From NCBI RefSeq assembly GCF_030161375.1, contig NZ_BSSQ01000013.1, forward strand, positions 124,001-188,000: a stretch of 64,000 nt of DNA, written 5' to 3'. A program made the position numbers and the translations under genes. Shown one piece after another: positions 23,983 through 34,400 of this stretch; position 1 is the stretch's first letter, and each line of letters starts with the position of its first letter. This DNA is from Paenibacillus glycanilyticus (GTDB lineage Bacteria > Bacillota > Bacilli > Paenibacillales > Paenibacillaceae). The notes under the pieces were generated by a model, which saw nothing but the letters and a program-made list of their open reading frames with translations, did no database searches and was not told the origin of the DNA.

Positions 23983-25022
23983 CAATGAAAACCTATTGCG
24001 TAACCGGGGGAGCGGGGTTTATCGGCTCTCATCTATGCGGGCAGTTGCTGGCTCAGGGCCATCGCGTCGTCAATATTGATAATTTCAATGACGTATACGA
24101 CTATAAAACCAAAATCAGGAATATCCTGAGTAGTACGGGAACGGTATTTCCTTATCTCCATTCGGGGGATAAAATGGACGATCTCGCCAAACTTCAAGCG
24201 GTCGTAGAGTCGGATCATTACAGGCTTGCGGTAGCGGATATCCGCGACATGGACGAGCTGGATGCGGTCTTCGCCAGCGAGCGGATTGACGCTGTTATTC
24301 ATCTTGCGGCGATGGCAGGCGTTAGGCCTTCAATTGAGGACCCGCTTTTGTACGAGGATGTAAATGTGAGGGGCACTCTTCATCTTCTAGAGGCGATGCG
24401 CAAGCATGGCGTGCGCAAATGGCTTTGCGCCTCGTCCTCATCCGTGTACGGAAATAACAAGAAGGTTCCTTTTGCCGAAGAAGATGTTGTCGACTTCAGT
24501 ATTTCGCCATACGCGGCGACGAAAAAAGCTTGTGAAGTGCTCGGGCATACGTATTATCATCTGCACCATATCGATACGGTTATGCTGCGCTTTTTCACTG
24601 TCTACGGAGAGCGGCAACGGCCAGATCTGGCGATTCACAAATTCGTGAAGATGCTGGATAAGAAAGAGGAATTAACGATGTACGGCGATGGCTCCACAAG
24701 GCGCGATTACACGTACATCGGTGACATTATAGCCGGTATTCTTGGCGCTTTGACGTATGTGGAAGAGCAGGATCATACCTATGAAATTGTGAATTTGGGC
24801 ACGAACCGAACAATCACGCTCCGGGATTTGATTACGACCTTGGAACGGGAAGTTGGCGAGCAAGCCGTTATTCGTACGTTGCCTCATCAGCCGGGAGATG
24901 TGGAGCAGACTTATGCGGATGTATCCAAGGCGAACCGGCTGTTCGGATATGAGCCACAGACCGATTTTGCCGAAGGAATACACAAGTTTGTTACATGGTA
25001 CAGGGGGGATAGACATGGTTAA
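23979..25022 (+). CDS. NAD-dependent epimerase, probably UDP-glucuronate 4-epimerase
   Basis: The 347-aa short-chain dehydrogenase has the NAD motif TGGAGFIGSH at the N-terminus, the catalytic serine region ASSSSVYGNNKKVPF and YAATKKACE (YxxxK), and RFFTVYGERQRPDLAIHKF. The pattern resembles bacterial UDP-glucuronate 4-epimerases (CapI/LspL type). With the preceding dehydrogenase the likely product is UDP-galacturonate; another UDP-hexose epimerisation is possible. ATG 23979 overlaps the ugd stop; the frame is open upstream but the first methionine after the overlap fits the family start. Confidence 0.85.
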   Translation: MTMKTYCVTGGAGFIGSHLCGQLLAQGHRVVNIDNFNDVYDYKTKIRNILSSTGTVFPYLHSGDKMDDLAKLQAVVESDHYRLAVADIRDMDELDAVFASERIDAVIHLAAMAGVRPSIEDPLLYEDVNVRGTLHLLEAMRKHGVRKWLCASSSSVYGNNKKVPFAEEDVVDFSISPYAATKKACEVLGHTYYHLHHIDTVMLRFFTVYGERQRPDLAIHKFVKMLDKKEELTMYGDGSTRRDYTYIGDIIAGILGALTYVEEQDHTYEIVNLGTNRTITLRDLITTLEREVGEQAVIRTLPHQPGDVEQTYADVSKANRLFGYEPQTDFAEGIHKFVTWYRGDRHG

Positions 25023-25722
25023 ATTATCGGTCGTTGCGCCAATCTATAATGAAGAAGAGAACATTAAGCTTCTGCACGAGGCGATTACAAGCGCGGTGAA
25101 AGAGAAAGTAGAGAGCTACGAGATCGTACTTGTCAACGACGGCAGCAAAGACCGCAGCGCATTGCTGCTTGATGAGCTGGCGGAGCAGGATTCGCATGTG
25201 AGGGTTATTCATTTCGAGAAAAACTGCGGTCAGACCGCGGCAATATATGCCGGACTCAAAGGCTCCGCAGGCGAGCTTGTTGCTTTGATCGACGCGGACT
25301 TGCAGACCGATCCGCGCGATATTTTCAAATTGATGCCGTATATCCCGCAGATGGATTTTGTGAACGGCAAACGCGTGAGACGCAGAGACACCGTCGTGAA
25401 AAAAGTATCGTCGCGGGTCGGCAACGGAGTGCGCAATTGGCTGACTGGCGATCAGATTTACGATACGGGCTGCCCGATGAAGCTGATGAAGCGGGAAGTG
25501 GCCGACAGCTATTATTTATATGAAGGACAACATCGCTTCCTGCCGACGTTAGCGAAGATCAACGGTTTCAAGGTCGTTGAGGTGGCCGTATCCCATCAGG
25601 AAAGACAACATGGCGTGTCCAAATATGGCGTATTCAACCGGGCTTTTGTCGGGCTGATGGATGCAATCGTCATTGGCTGGCTCCGTAAACGGGTCATTCG
25701 CTATCAGATCAAAGGCCATTAA
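25015..25722 (+). CDS. glycosyltransferase family 2, polyprenyl-phosphate sugar synthase type
   Basis: The 235-aa GT2 has VVAPIYNEEENIKLL at the N-terminus, LVNDGSKDRS, the metal/donor site ALIDADLQTDP and YDTGCPMKLMKR, as in dolichol-phosphate-mannose synthase and ArnC-like enzymes. It lacks C-terminal membrane helices, so it is the short soluble/peripheral form. It should transfer the uronate-derived sugar from UDP to undecaprenyl phosphate. ATG 25015 follows AGGGGGGATAG and overlaps the epimerase stop by eight bases. The next gene encodes a LAB_N membrane protein that could act with it. Confidence 0.85.
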   Translation: MVKLSVVAPIYNEEENIKLLHEAITSAVKEKVESYEIVLVNDGSKDRSALLLDELAEQDSHVRVIHFEKNCGQTAAIYAGLKGSAGELVALIDADLQTDPRDIFKLMPYIPQMDFVNGKRVRRRDTVVKKVSSRVGNGVRNWLTGDQIYDTGCPMKLMKREVADSYYLYEGQHRFLPTLAKINGFKVVEVAVSHQERQHGVSKYGVFNRAFVGLMDAIVIGWLRKRVIRYQIKGH

Positions 25723-25724
25723 TT

Positions 25725-26048
25725 ATGTGGTGGCATTCGATTATAGGCAATGTGTCGGCTGGCAACATGGGATGGATTATATTTGGTTTTATCGGGCAAA
25801 TCATGTTTACGATGCGGTTCATTACCCAATGGCTGGCGAGCGAAAAAGCGAAAAAAACCGTCGTTCCCCAGTCCTTCTGGGTATATAGCATTCTGGGCAG
25901 CGCGGTGTTGTCCATCTATGCGCTGTACCGCAAAGATCCTGTATTTCTGCTGGGGCAGCTGCCCAGCGTCTTTATCTATTTCCGCAATATTATGCTGAAC
26001 CGCAAGGCAGAGGTGCAAACGTCAAACAGCAACTCGGTAGATATGTAA
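25725..26048 (+). CDS. LAB_N-domain (lipid A biosynthesis N-terminal type) membrane protein
   Basis: The 107-aa protein has about three membrane spans (GWIIFGFIGQIMFTMRFITQW, FWVYSILGSAVLSIYALY, VFLLGQLPSVFIYFRNIML) and the family signature GxxGQ.xFxxRFxxQW..SE with PxxFW. Such domains are fused or adjacent to lipid-A-type enzymes and polyprenyl glycosyltransferases in Gram-negatives; function is unproven but may be in lipid-linked sugar handling. Here it stands alone in a monoderm, two bases after the GT2 stop. It is the last gene of the operon. Confidence 0.82.
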   Translation: MWWHSIIGNVSAGNMGWIIFGFIGQIMFTMRFITQWLASEKAKKTVVPQSFWVYSILGSAVLSIYALYRKDPVFLLGQLPSVFIYFRNIMLNRKAEVQTSNSNSVDM

Positions 26049-26065
26049 GCATAGAAGCGTCATAG

Positions 26066-26118
26066 AATCCCCATTGAAGCTATCTGATCTATAGATAGAA
26101 TCGATGGGGATTAATATT
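26066..26118 (+). terminator. probable terminator after the UDP-sugar operon
   Basis: AATCCCCAT (26066-26074) pairs with ATGGGGATT (26104-26112), with an inner TATCT/AGATA stem; only a weak T-rich tail follows. Confidence 0.55.
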
Positions 26119-26253
26119 TTGTATTCGTTTATTTATGAAAGATTAATAGCATCGAAACAATCTTAGTACAAAACTATAGTAGTCTGATTTGGTTAATATT
26201 TACTAGCTCTCGCATGATCTGTGAGATTAGTCATACTACTATAGGGGGATTTT

Positions 26254-29200
26254 ATGAACGGGAAAATGAGAGACACAGCCAAAGCTTGGCTGTCCGGTAT
26301 TTCCGCAGTAGCCGTGTTGTTCAGTATGGTATCGTCGTTTGACGCGCCGGCAGTTCAAGCAGCGGAAGCAGCTCCGGAGTCGGACGGTATAACTCAAGTG
26401 AAGCAATTGGAGAGCGACGCATGGAAAGCTCGCTTGTTCCAATTCGACGACAAGATTCTGATCGGCAATTCGGTTGTGGAAATTCCGGCGTCGGACAATG
26501 GCGCAGCAGCTATCCATGTAGGCGACCCGATATACTTGGGCGGTTTCTCCGGCCTGACACATCTGCCGGGCGACCCGGCCAACGTGTTCTACACGCATAC
26601 GGACCGCGGCCCTAACGGCGACATCGACAAGAAATATTGCGTAGGCTGCAAAACGTTTGCGGTTCCTACGTTTTCGCCGCAAATCGTGAAGATCAGCCTG
26701 GAGAACGGCAGCGTGAAGGTGCTGGAGCAAATTCCGCTCAAGCTGCCAAACGGCGCGATTGACCCGATTACCGGCACATCCAACATTAGCGGCGTATCGA
26801 ATTTCCCGAAAGAGGACAAGTCGGACAAAAGTCTTGTTGGCAGCGGCGTAGGCGACGAGGTTCCGGTAGGTTCCATCACGTATAACGAAGACGGCAGCGT
26901 GAAGGAATATACGACGCTTCCTAGCGATCCGTACGGCCTGGACCTTGAGAGCATTTCGTACGACCAAACAACGGATACGTTCTGGATGAGCGACGAATAC
27001 CGTCCGAACCTGGTGCAAGTGAAACGTGACGGCACGATCCTGCAACGTCTTGTGCCAAACGGCGAGAAAGCACTGTATGAAGCAGTGAATGCAACGGCTG
27101 TGCCAATCAACGACGTGCTGCCGGCGGTATGGAGCACGCGTATGCCAAATCGCGGTATTGAAGGCGCAACGCTAACGCCGGACGGACATTACTTGTTCGC
27201 GGCGATTCAATCGCCGATGATTAATCCTATTACGACTGACGGCAAGGTGAATGCCAACTCCCGTGCCTCGCGTATTATTAAGCTCGATCTGACGAAGACA
27301 ACACCGGAGCCGGTAGCGGAATATCTCTACGTGCTGGACGGCGTTAAGGGCGTTAGCAACTATATTTCCGATATGATGGCGATTGACGAGAATCATATCG
27401 TCGTTGACGAGCGTGACGCGAACTATGATTACAAGAAGATTTTTACGATCGATCTGTCGAATGCAACGGATTTCCTCGGCAAGCTGGATAATATCGGCGC
27501 TGTAGGTTCGGCAGCAGGAACGACATTGGAAAATACGGTGGTGCAAGGCGCATCTCCGGATTACGCAGTAGCGGAGCCTCCTTATGCGGTGACGCCTGCT
27601 GGCGGTACGGCAGTGTCCGTTACTCCGGTGACCAAATCGTTAACGCTTGATCCTCGCGGCGAGTTTGCATACCCGGCTTCCAAGCTGGAAGGGCTCTTTA
27701 TGCCAAACGAACATACGGTTGTTGTTGCGAATGACAATGACTTCGGCGTGCAGGATCCGGACAAAAAGCAAGTGTGGATGTACACGCTGAACGTTCCTGC
27801 CGAGACGGCTAATACGGCAATTAGCGCAGCTCCTGCGGTAACCGCACAAGTAAACGGGCTGGTAGGTTCGGCTAAATATATTAACATTACGGCAAAGCTT
27901 GGCGAAGCAGCCGTATTAGGTACGGTAACAATCGAGCTGCCACAAGACCTCGCCGCAGCAACAAGCGATATGGTCAAATTCGGCAGCGGCCAAGCTCGGA
28001 TGCTCCGAGATTCCGAGGTGAAAGAAAACGGCAACTATATCGTACTGGACGGCGTTACGCTGCAAGCGGGCGAATCAATCACCGTAAGCTTGACGGGCAA
28101 AACGTTTAAAGGCAATGTCATCAAGCCGCAAGTCTACGTGGATTCAGACGGTCCTGAAGCAGGCAAATCGCTGAACGTGGCTTCGCCTTCGACCAATGAC
28201 CTCCTGTTGAACGAAGCTTGGCAAGCGCGGTTGTTCCAGTTCGACGACCAGATTCTGATCGGCAAATCGGTGGTGGAAATTCCGGCGTCGGACAATGGCG
28301 CAGCAGCTATCCATGTAGGCGACCCGATGTACTTGGGCGGTTTCTCCGGCCTGACACATCTGCCGGGCGACCCGGCCAACGTGTTCTACACGCATACGGA
28401 CCGCGGCCCTAACGGCGACATCGACAAGAAATATTGCGTAGGCTGCAAAACGTTTGCGGTTCCTACGTTTTCGCCGCAAATCGTGAAGATCAGCTTGGAG
28501 AACGGCAGCGTGAAGGTGCTGGAGCAAATTCCGCTCAAGCTGCCAAACGGCGCGATTGATCCGATTACCGGCACATCCAACATTAGCGGCGTATCGAACT
28601 TCCCAAAAACGGACAAGTCGGACAAAAGTCTTGTTGGCAGCGGCGTAGGCGACGAGGTTCCGGTTGGTTCCATCACGTATAACGAAGACGGCAGCGTGAA
28701 GGAATATACGACGCTTCCTAGCGATCCGTACGGTCTGGACCTTGAGAGCATTTCGTACGACCAAACAACGGATACGTTCTGGATGAGCGACGAATACCGT
28801 CCGAACCTGGTGCAAGTGAAACGTGACGGCACGATCCTGCAACGTCTTGTGCCTAATGGCGAGAAAGCTCTCTATGAAGCGGCAAAAGCAACGGCCGTGC
28901 CAATCAACGACGTGCTGCCGGCGGTATGGAGCACGCGTATGCCAAACCGCGGCATTGAAGGCGCAACGCTGACGCCGGACGGACATTATCTGTTTGCGGC
29001 GATTCAATCGCCAATGATTAATCCTATTACGACAGACGGCAAGGTGAATGCCAACTCCCGTGCCTCGCGTATTATTAAGCTCGATCTGACGAAGACAACA
29101 CCGGAGCCGGTAGCGGAATATCTCTACGTGCTGGACGGCGTTAATGGAGTCAGCAACTATATTTCGGACATGATGGCGATCGACGAGAATCATATCGTCG

Positions 29201-31215
29201 TTGACGAGCGTGACGCGAACTATGATTACAAGCAGATTTATACGATTAACTTGTCGAATGCAACAGACTTCCTCGGCAAGCTGGATAATATCGGCGCTGT
29301 AGGTTCCGCAGCAGGCACGACATTGGAAAACACGGTCGTTCAAGGGGCGAAACCGGAATATAAAGTAGCGGAGCCTCCCTATACCGTAACGCCGGACGGC
29401 GGAACAGCCGTATCGGTTACTCCCGTGACGAAGATGCTGACGCTTGACGCACAAGGCGAATATGCTTATCCGAACTCGAAGCTGGAAGGGCTCTTTATGC
29501 CAAACGACCATACGGTTGTTGTTGCGAACGACAATGACTTTGGCGTACAAGACCCGGACAAAAAGCAAGTATGGGCTTATTCGTTATACGTTCCGGCTGT
29601 GAACAGCTCGACTGCAAGCAGCGTTGCAGGCACCATTCAAGAGTCTGTTATGAACCAAACAAGCTCGGCCGAAGACATTCAATTAACGGTTCGGCTCGGC
29701 GAATCCGCGATGCTCGGAACGATGCTGGTGAAGCTGCCGGCGGGACTGACGGCTGCCGCCACGGACCTGGTATCCTTCAACGGAAGCACGCCGCGCGCGC
29801 TGCGTTCCAACGAGTTGAAAGAAGGCGGAAGTTATATCGTCCTTGACGGACTGACGCTTAGCGCAGGACAGTCGGTTATTGTAACCTTGAAAGGACAAGA
29901 CAAATCATCGGATACAACAACTCTGCCAAGCATTTGGGTAGATGCGGACGGTCCGGAGAACGGCAAATCGCTGAGTCAGCTGTTCCAACGGTATTCGAAC
30001 CCATCTAATCCAAACACGGATACGCCGGTAACAACACCGGATTCCGGAACTGGCTTAAAGGCAGATCAGACAGGCAAAGTAGATGAAGCGAAGCTGAAAG
30101 AAGCGCTTGCTGCTAATCAGGCTGTTGAGCTGGCGCTCGCTTCCGATGTGGCTAATTTGCCAGCGGCAACACTTGCAGCGGGTATTCAAAGCGGCAAAAC
30201 GATTCATTTTGTTGCGGAAGCCGGCGAATATACGCTCCCTCTGAACGTTCTTAACCTGGATCAACTCGCGCAAAGTCTTGGCGTGAACAAAGACGAACTT
30301 GTCATCCGCATAACGGTAGCGGCTGCCGGTACTTCAGCGGCAAATGCGGTTAGCGCGGCGGCGAGCAGCCAAGGGGCAACTGTACTGGGCAGTCCGGTTG
30401 AGTTCCGGGTCGAAGCGGTAAGCAAAAGTGGCCAATCGGTGCCGGTATCCTTCGGCGGTACGTACGTGACCCGTTCCATTCCCGTGAACGGCATCGTGGA
30501 TCCTTCCCGCGCAACCGGCGTCATGCTGGACGAAGCGACCAATGAGCTGAAGTTTGTGCCAACCGTATTCGAGACGAAGGATGGTCTGACCACTGCCGTT
30601 ATGAAGCGGAACGGCAACAGCGTTTATGCCGTCGTGCAAAGCGACAAATCGTTCAACGATATTGCTTCCTATTGGGCGAAAAGCGACATTACGCTGCTGG
30701 CGAACAAACTCGTCATCGAAGGAACTATTAATGGCAAGTTCGAGCCTAACCGTAACATTTCACGCGCTGAATTTGCGGCATTAATTGTTCGTGCTCTTGG
30801 CTTGACGCCGGAGCAAAGCCAACAATCATTCTCGGATGTATCTAGCGGCGCTTGGTATGCAAACGAAGTAGGCGCGGCCGTGAATGCTGGGATTATCAAT
30901 GGATACAACGACAACGCCTTCCATCCAAACGCACCAATTACCCGCGAAGAAATGGCAGTGATTCTAGTTCGTGCATTAAACTTCACGAAGGTAGATTTGT
31001 CCGTAGCGGCAAGCGAGCAAACTTCGATCATCGGAAGTTTCAAAGACGCTGCCAAAGTCGGCTGGTCGAAGCCGGAAGTAGCGGCGGCCGTAAAAGCCGG
31101 ATTGCTGAACGGTTATGCGAACCAGACGCTTGTGCCTCAAGGCAACGCAACGCGCGGCGAATCGGCGGCGCTGATCAAACGCATGTTAGTGAAAGCAGGC
31201 TTTATTAACGAGTAA
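26254..31215 (+). CDS. SLH-domain surface protein with two tandem phytase-like esterase domains
   Basis: The 1653-aa exported protein has an N-terminal signal peptide (SGISAVAVLFSMVSSFDAPAV, cleavage near AVQAAEA). Two near-identical copies of an esterase-like-of-phytase domain follow (about residues 57-515 and 656-1114), each with FSGLTHLPGDP, DPYGLDLESISYD and NRGIEGATLTPDGHYLFAA. Each is followed by a more diverged ~120-residue linker. After a spacer come three SLH repeats (about 1465-1650: ITLLANKLVIEGTINGKFEP, AGIINGYNDNAFHPNAPITR, KAGLLNGYANQTLVPQG) for cell-wall anchoring through pyruvylated polymers. ATG 26254 follows AGGGGGATTTT. Substrate is probably a phosphoester, but the domain family is poorly characterised. 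Monocistronic, with its own terminator. Confidence 0.88.
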   Translation: MNGKMRDTAKAWLSGISAVAVLFSMVSSFDAPAVQAAEAAPESDGITQVKQLESDAWKARLFQFDDKILIGNSVVEIPASDNGAAAIHVGDPIYLGGFSGLTHLPGDPANVFYTHTDRGPNGDIDKKYCVGCKTFAVPTFSPQIVKISLENGSVKVLEQIPLKLPNGAIDPITGTSNISGVSNFPKEDKSDKSLVGSGVGDEVPVGSITYNEDGSVKEYTTLPSDPYGLDLESISYDQTTDTFWMSDEYRPNLVQVKRDGTILQRLVPNGEKALYEAVNATAVPINDVLPAVWSTRMPNRGIEGATLTPDGHYLFAAIQSPMINPITTDGKVNANSRASRIIKLDLTKTTPEPVAEYLYVLDGVKGVSNYISDMMAIDENHIVVDERDANYDYKKIFTIDLSNATDFLGKLDNIGAVGSAAGTTLENTVVQGASPDYAVAEPPYAVTPAGGTAVSVTPVTKSLTLDPRGEFAYPASKLEGLFMPNEHTVVVANDNDFGVQDPDKKQVWMYTLNVPAETANTAISAAPAVTAQVNGLVGSAKYINITAKLGEAAVLGTVTIELPQDLAAATSDMVKFGSGQARMLRDSEVKENGNYIVLDGVTLQAGESITVSLTGKTFKGNVIKPQVYVDSDGPEAGKSLNVASPSTNDLLLNEAWQARLFQFDDQILIGKSVVEIPASDNGAAAIHVGDPMYLGGFSGLTHLPGDPANVFYTHTDRGPNGDIDKKYCVGCKTFAVPTFSPQIVKISLENGSVKVLEQIPLKLPNGAIDPITGTSNISGVSNFPKTDKSDKSLVGSGVGDEVPVGSITYNEDGSVKEYTTLPSDPYGLDLESISYDQTTDTFWMSDEYRPNLVQVKRDGTILQRLVPNGEKALYEAAKATAVPINDVLPAVWSTRMPNRGIEGATLTPDGHYLFAAIQSPMINPITTDGKVNANSRASRIIKLDLTKTTPEPVAEYLYVLDGVNGVSNYISDMMAIDENHIVVDERDANYDYKQIYTINLSNATDFLGKLDNIGAVGSAAGTTLENTVVQGAKPEYKVAEPPYTVTPDGGTAVSVTPVTKMLTLDAQGEYAYPNSKLEGLFMPNDHTVVVANDNDFGVQDPDKKQVWAYSLYVPAVNSSTASSVAGTIQESVMNQTSSAEDIQLTVRLGESAMLGTMLVKLPAGLTAAATDLVSFNGSTPRALRSNELKEGGSYIVLDGLTLSAGQSVIVTLKGQDKSSDTTTLPSIWVDADGPENGKSLSQLFQRYSNPSNPNTDTPVTTPDSGTGLKADQTGKVDEAKLKEALAANQAVELALASDVANLPAATLAAGIQSGKTIHFVAEAGEYTLPLNVLNLDQLAQSLGVNKDELVIRITVAAAGTSAANAVSAAASSQGATVLGSPVEFRVEAVSKSGQSVPVSFGGTYVTRSIPVNGIVDPSRATGVMLDEATNELKFVPTVFETKDGLTTAVMKRNGNSVYAVVQSDKSFNDIASYWAKSDITLLANKLVIEGTINGKFEPNRNISRAEFAALIVRALGLTPEQSQQSFSDVSSGAWYANEVGAAVNAGIINGYNDNAFHPNAPITREEMAVILVRALNFTKVDLSVAASEQTSIIGSFKDAAKVGWSKPEVAAAVKAGLLNGYANQTLVPQGNATRGESAALIKRMLVKAGFINE
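26422..28170 (+). repeat. intragenic tandem duplication, copy 1
   Basis: Copy 1 of a ~1.8-kb in-frame duplication. Its first ~1.4 kb matches copy 2 at a constant offset of 1797 bases with very few differences even at synonymous sites. Confidence 0.9.
28219..29970 (+). repeat. intragenic tandem duplication, copy 2
   Basis: Copy 2 of the duplication. The last ~370 bp (linker) are clearly diverged from copy 1 and the offset there becomes 1800, that is one extra codon. Confidence 0.9.
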
Positions 31216-31221
31216 TATTTT

Positions 31222-31280
31222 CCGCGAATCGCCAATGGGATGCCTTCAGGTAACCCCATTGGCGGTTCGCGGTTTTTTTG
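31222..31280 (+). terminator. strong intrinsic terminator after the SLH gene
   Basis: CCGCGAATCGCCAATGGG pairs with CCCATTGGCGGTTCGCGG (one G-T pair), followed by seven T residues. Confidence 0.9.
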
Positions 31281-31377
31281 CGTGCATGGACAAGCACAAG
31301 ATATCGTGGCATAAAACGCTAAATATTGGCATTTTCTACCTTTGTCCGTCGGAAGTATACTAGGTCGTGCATGGTGA

Positions 31378-31391
31378 TGAAAGCGTTGCCA
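31378..31391. promoter_or_regulatory. candidate cre site upstream of the GH81 gene
   Basis: TGAAAGCGTTGCCA matches TGWAANCGNTNWCA with one mismatch. It lies shortly after a possible -10 TATACT (31356-31361), in a roadblock position, ~110 bp before the GH81 start. Confidence 0.45.
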
Positions 31392-31498
31392 GCGGTCGTG
31401 ATTTAGGAAGGAGGATTGAAGGGGAAGCAAATCAGCGATTGGCTAGAGCTTTAGTTCAGCCATGAACCATAGATGCAGATTAGGGAGGAAATAAACGA

Positions 31499-34400
31499 AT
31501 GTATACGATAGCCCGGGAAAGGACCGCCAGAAAGCTGCTTGTCCTGACGCTTTGCGCGGTTATGCTGGTCTCGCTTGTATCATCTTTGTTCATCCGCGAA
31601 GCGCATGCCGCAGGCTCTTATCTCTTATCGCAAAATAAAACCGCATACGCCTCTTCCGTAGAAGGCGGCAATACGGCAAATCTTGCCGTGGACGGTTCAA
31701 CCGGCACCCGTTGGGGAAGCCAATGGGGCGTGGATTCGCAATGGCTATATGTCGATCTTGGCGCTAACGCGACTATTGACCGGGTGAAGGTGCAATGGGA
31801 AGGCGCTTTTGCAACGGCGTATAAAATCCAGGTATCCAGCGACGAATCGGCCTGGTCGGATATCTACTCCACAACAACGGGCGACGGCGGAACCGACGAC
31901 ATCACGCTAGCCGGCACCGGCCGTTACGTAAGAATATTAGGCACGCAGCGTGCCCTTGCCGCTTATGGTTACTCCATTCTGGAGTTTGAAGTATACGGGA
32001 CAGGCGGCTCGACAGCTCCGCCGGTTAACTACGGTCCCAACGTGGCACTAAACAAGCCGGTGACGGCATCCTCGACGGAAAATTCCGCTTATCTGCCTCC
32101 GGGCTCGACCGTTGCGTCCAATGCGGTGGACGGCAATCCGGCTACACGCTGGTCCTCCAACGCGACGGACAATGAATGGATCTATGTCGATTTGGGCTCC
32201 GCCCATCAGATCGGCCGGGTAGTCCTGAATTGGGAAGCGGCCGCCGGACGGGCGTATGACGTTCAAGTATCAAATAACGGCACGCAATGGACAACGGTCT
32301 ACCGCGAGCTTCACTGGTCGGGAGGCAAGAACGACATCCCGCTCTATACAAACGGTCGTTATGTCCGGATGAACGGCATTGGCCGCGCGACAAGCTTCGG
32401 CTATTCGCTTCTGGAGTTTGAAGTCTACGACTATATCGCGGGCCAACCGCAGCCGTCGTATTCGATTCCGGCATTGCCAACGCCAACCGCCGTTCAATCC
32501 GGTGCGGGCAGTTATCTGACGAACGACATCCATATGCCGCAGCCGAAATATCCGGCGAACAAGTCTTCTAACATCCAGACGCCAATCCCGTCCAATGACT
32601 GGTGGCAATCGATCCTGATCAAGCCGTACGGCGATTATCTGGTGACGCTGCCGCTGAAGGCGAAGTACTTCCAGCAAGGTCTTGGCATTCTTAATCCGGG
32701 AGCGGGCTGGATGTCCTCGGATGGCCGCGCGGTGAATGCCGACGGCAATCCGGATTTGTACGTCATGTCAAACAGCATCAACACGTCGAAGCTGCAAACC
32801 CGAGTTACCGGATACGGCGACTGGTCCGTAGACGCGGTGGTAAGCGACGATGCGACGGACAAAATGAAATCGACCTTCGTCAAAGGTTCGCCTTACGTGT
32901 ACAACACGTTTGCCGATCCTAGCTCGGTTGAGATCTACTCTTCGCTAATTACCCAGCTGTTTGATGACAACGGTAACTCCGTTCTGGCAACCGAAGGCGC
33001 AACGCTGACAGCCGATCATATCGGCGTGAAGCTTGTGAACACGGACGGCAGCGGCGCATCGTTTACGCGCTACTACGGGATTTTTGCGCCGGCGGGAACG
33101 GTCTTCAAGAAAGTAGGGGCCAAGGTGAAAATCCAGCTTGGCAGCGGCGGCAACTATCTGTCTATTGGAGCTATGCCGGCGGCAACGAACTTGAACTACT
33201 ATTATCAGCATGCCTATGCATTCGTAACGGATACGAAAGTGAACTACAACTATAACGAATCTACTTCGCAGGTCACAACGGATTACACGCTGACGACGGC
33301 GCTGAAGCGTACCGGCTTCTCGAATCAGGTGCTGACGACCCTTCTGCCGCATCAATGGAAAGTGTCTTCGACACCGCTTACCGCACTGACTTATCCATCC
33401 GTACGCGGTACATTGAAAGTGCGCGAAGGCAATACCTTCACTACGGTTGACCGTTTCTACGGCATCGTGCCACAATTCACGGAACCAACGGATTCGGCTT
33501 ATGACCGTTCGCTGATGGTGTCTTACCTGAAAGCGCTCGATGAAGAAACAACAAGCAATCTGATGGCTGCCGACGCCTATTGGCAAGGCAAGAAGCTTCA
33601 TCCGCTGGCGATGGGCGTACTTGCGGCTAACGAGCTTGGCGAAACGGCGTACCGGGATAAATTCCTGTCGCGGATCAAGACGATTCTGACCGACTGGTAC
33701 ACGTATACAAACGGCGAACCGGATTACTTCTTGTACTACAACTCCGACTGGGGAACAACGTATTACAAATCCAGCGAGTTCGGCGCTAACAACGGCATTA
33801 CCGACCATCATTTCACGTATGGCTATTATGTATTTGCATCGGCCGTGCTTGCTACGTTCGATAACGATTTCAAGACCCAATTCGGTCCAATGATCGACCA
33901 TCTCGTCCGCGACTATGCGAACCCTTCGCGCACGGATTCGATGTTCCCGTTCTTCCGCAGCTTCGATCCGTATGAAGGCCATTCATGGGCAGGCGGTTAT
34001 GAGGATAACGACAACGGCAACAACCAGGAAGCGGCTGGCGAATCGTTGTTTGGCTGGGTAGGCCAATACATGTGGGGACTGACTAACGGCGATACATCTT
34101 TCCGTAACGCTGCCATCTACGGCTTCACGACCGAGCTGAACGCGGTTATGCAATATTGGTTCAACTACGACGGCGACAACTGGATTTCGCAATATACGCA
34201 CAAGACCGTTGGACAAGTATACGGCGCATCCAATTTCTTCGGCACCTTCTTTAACGGAGATCCGGTGTATGTGTACGGCATTCACTGGCTGCCAACGGCA
34301 GAATATTTGACAAGCTATAGCCTTGCTCCCGGCAAAGCGGCTGGTCTGTATAGCGGTTTTGTCGCCGATAACGGCGGCCCAGAGACCGATTGGTACCATA

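Noticed and set aside
28144..29568. 474-codon open frame on the minus strand inside the SLH gene, repeated at 26239-27045
   Set aside because: It mirrors the two copies of the duplicated domain on the opposite strand, so the repetition comes from the real gene. Composition is unlike a protein and no start signal is present.
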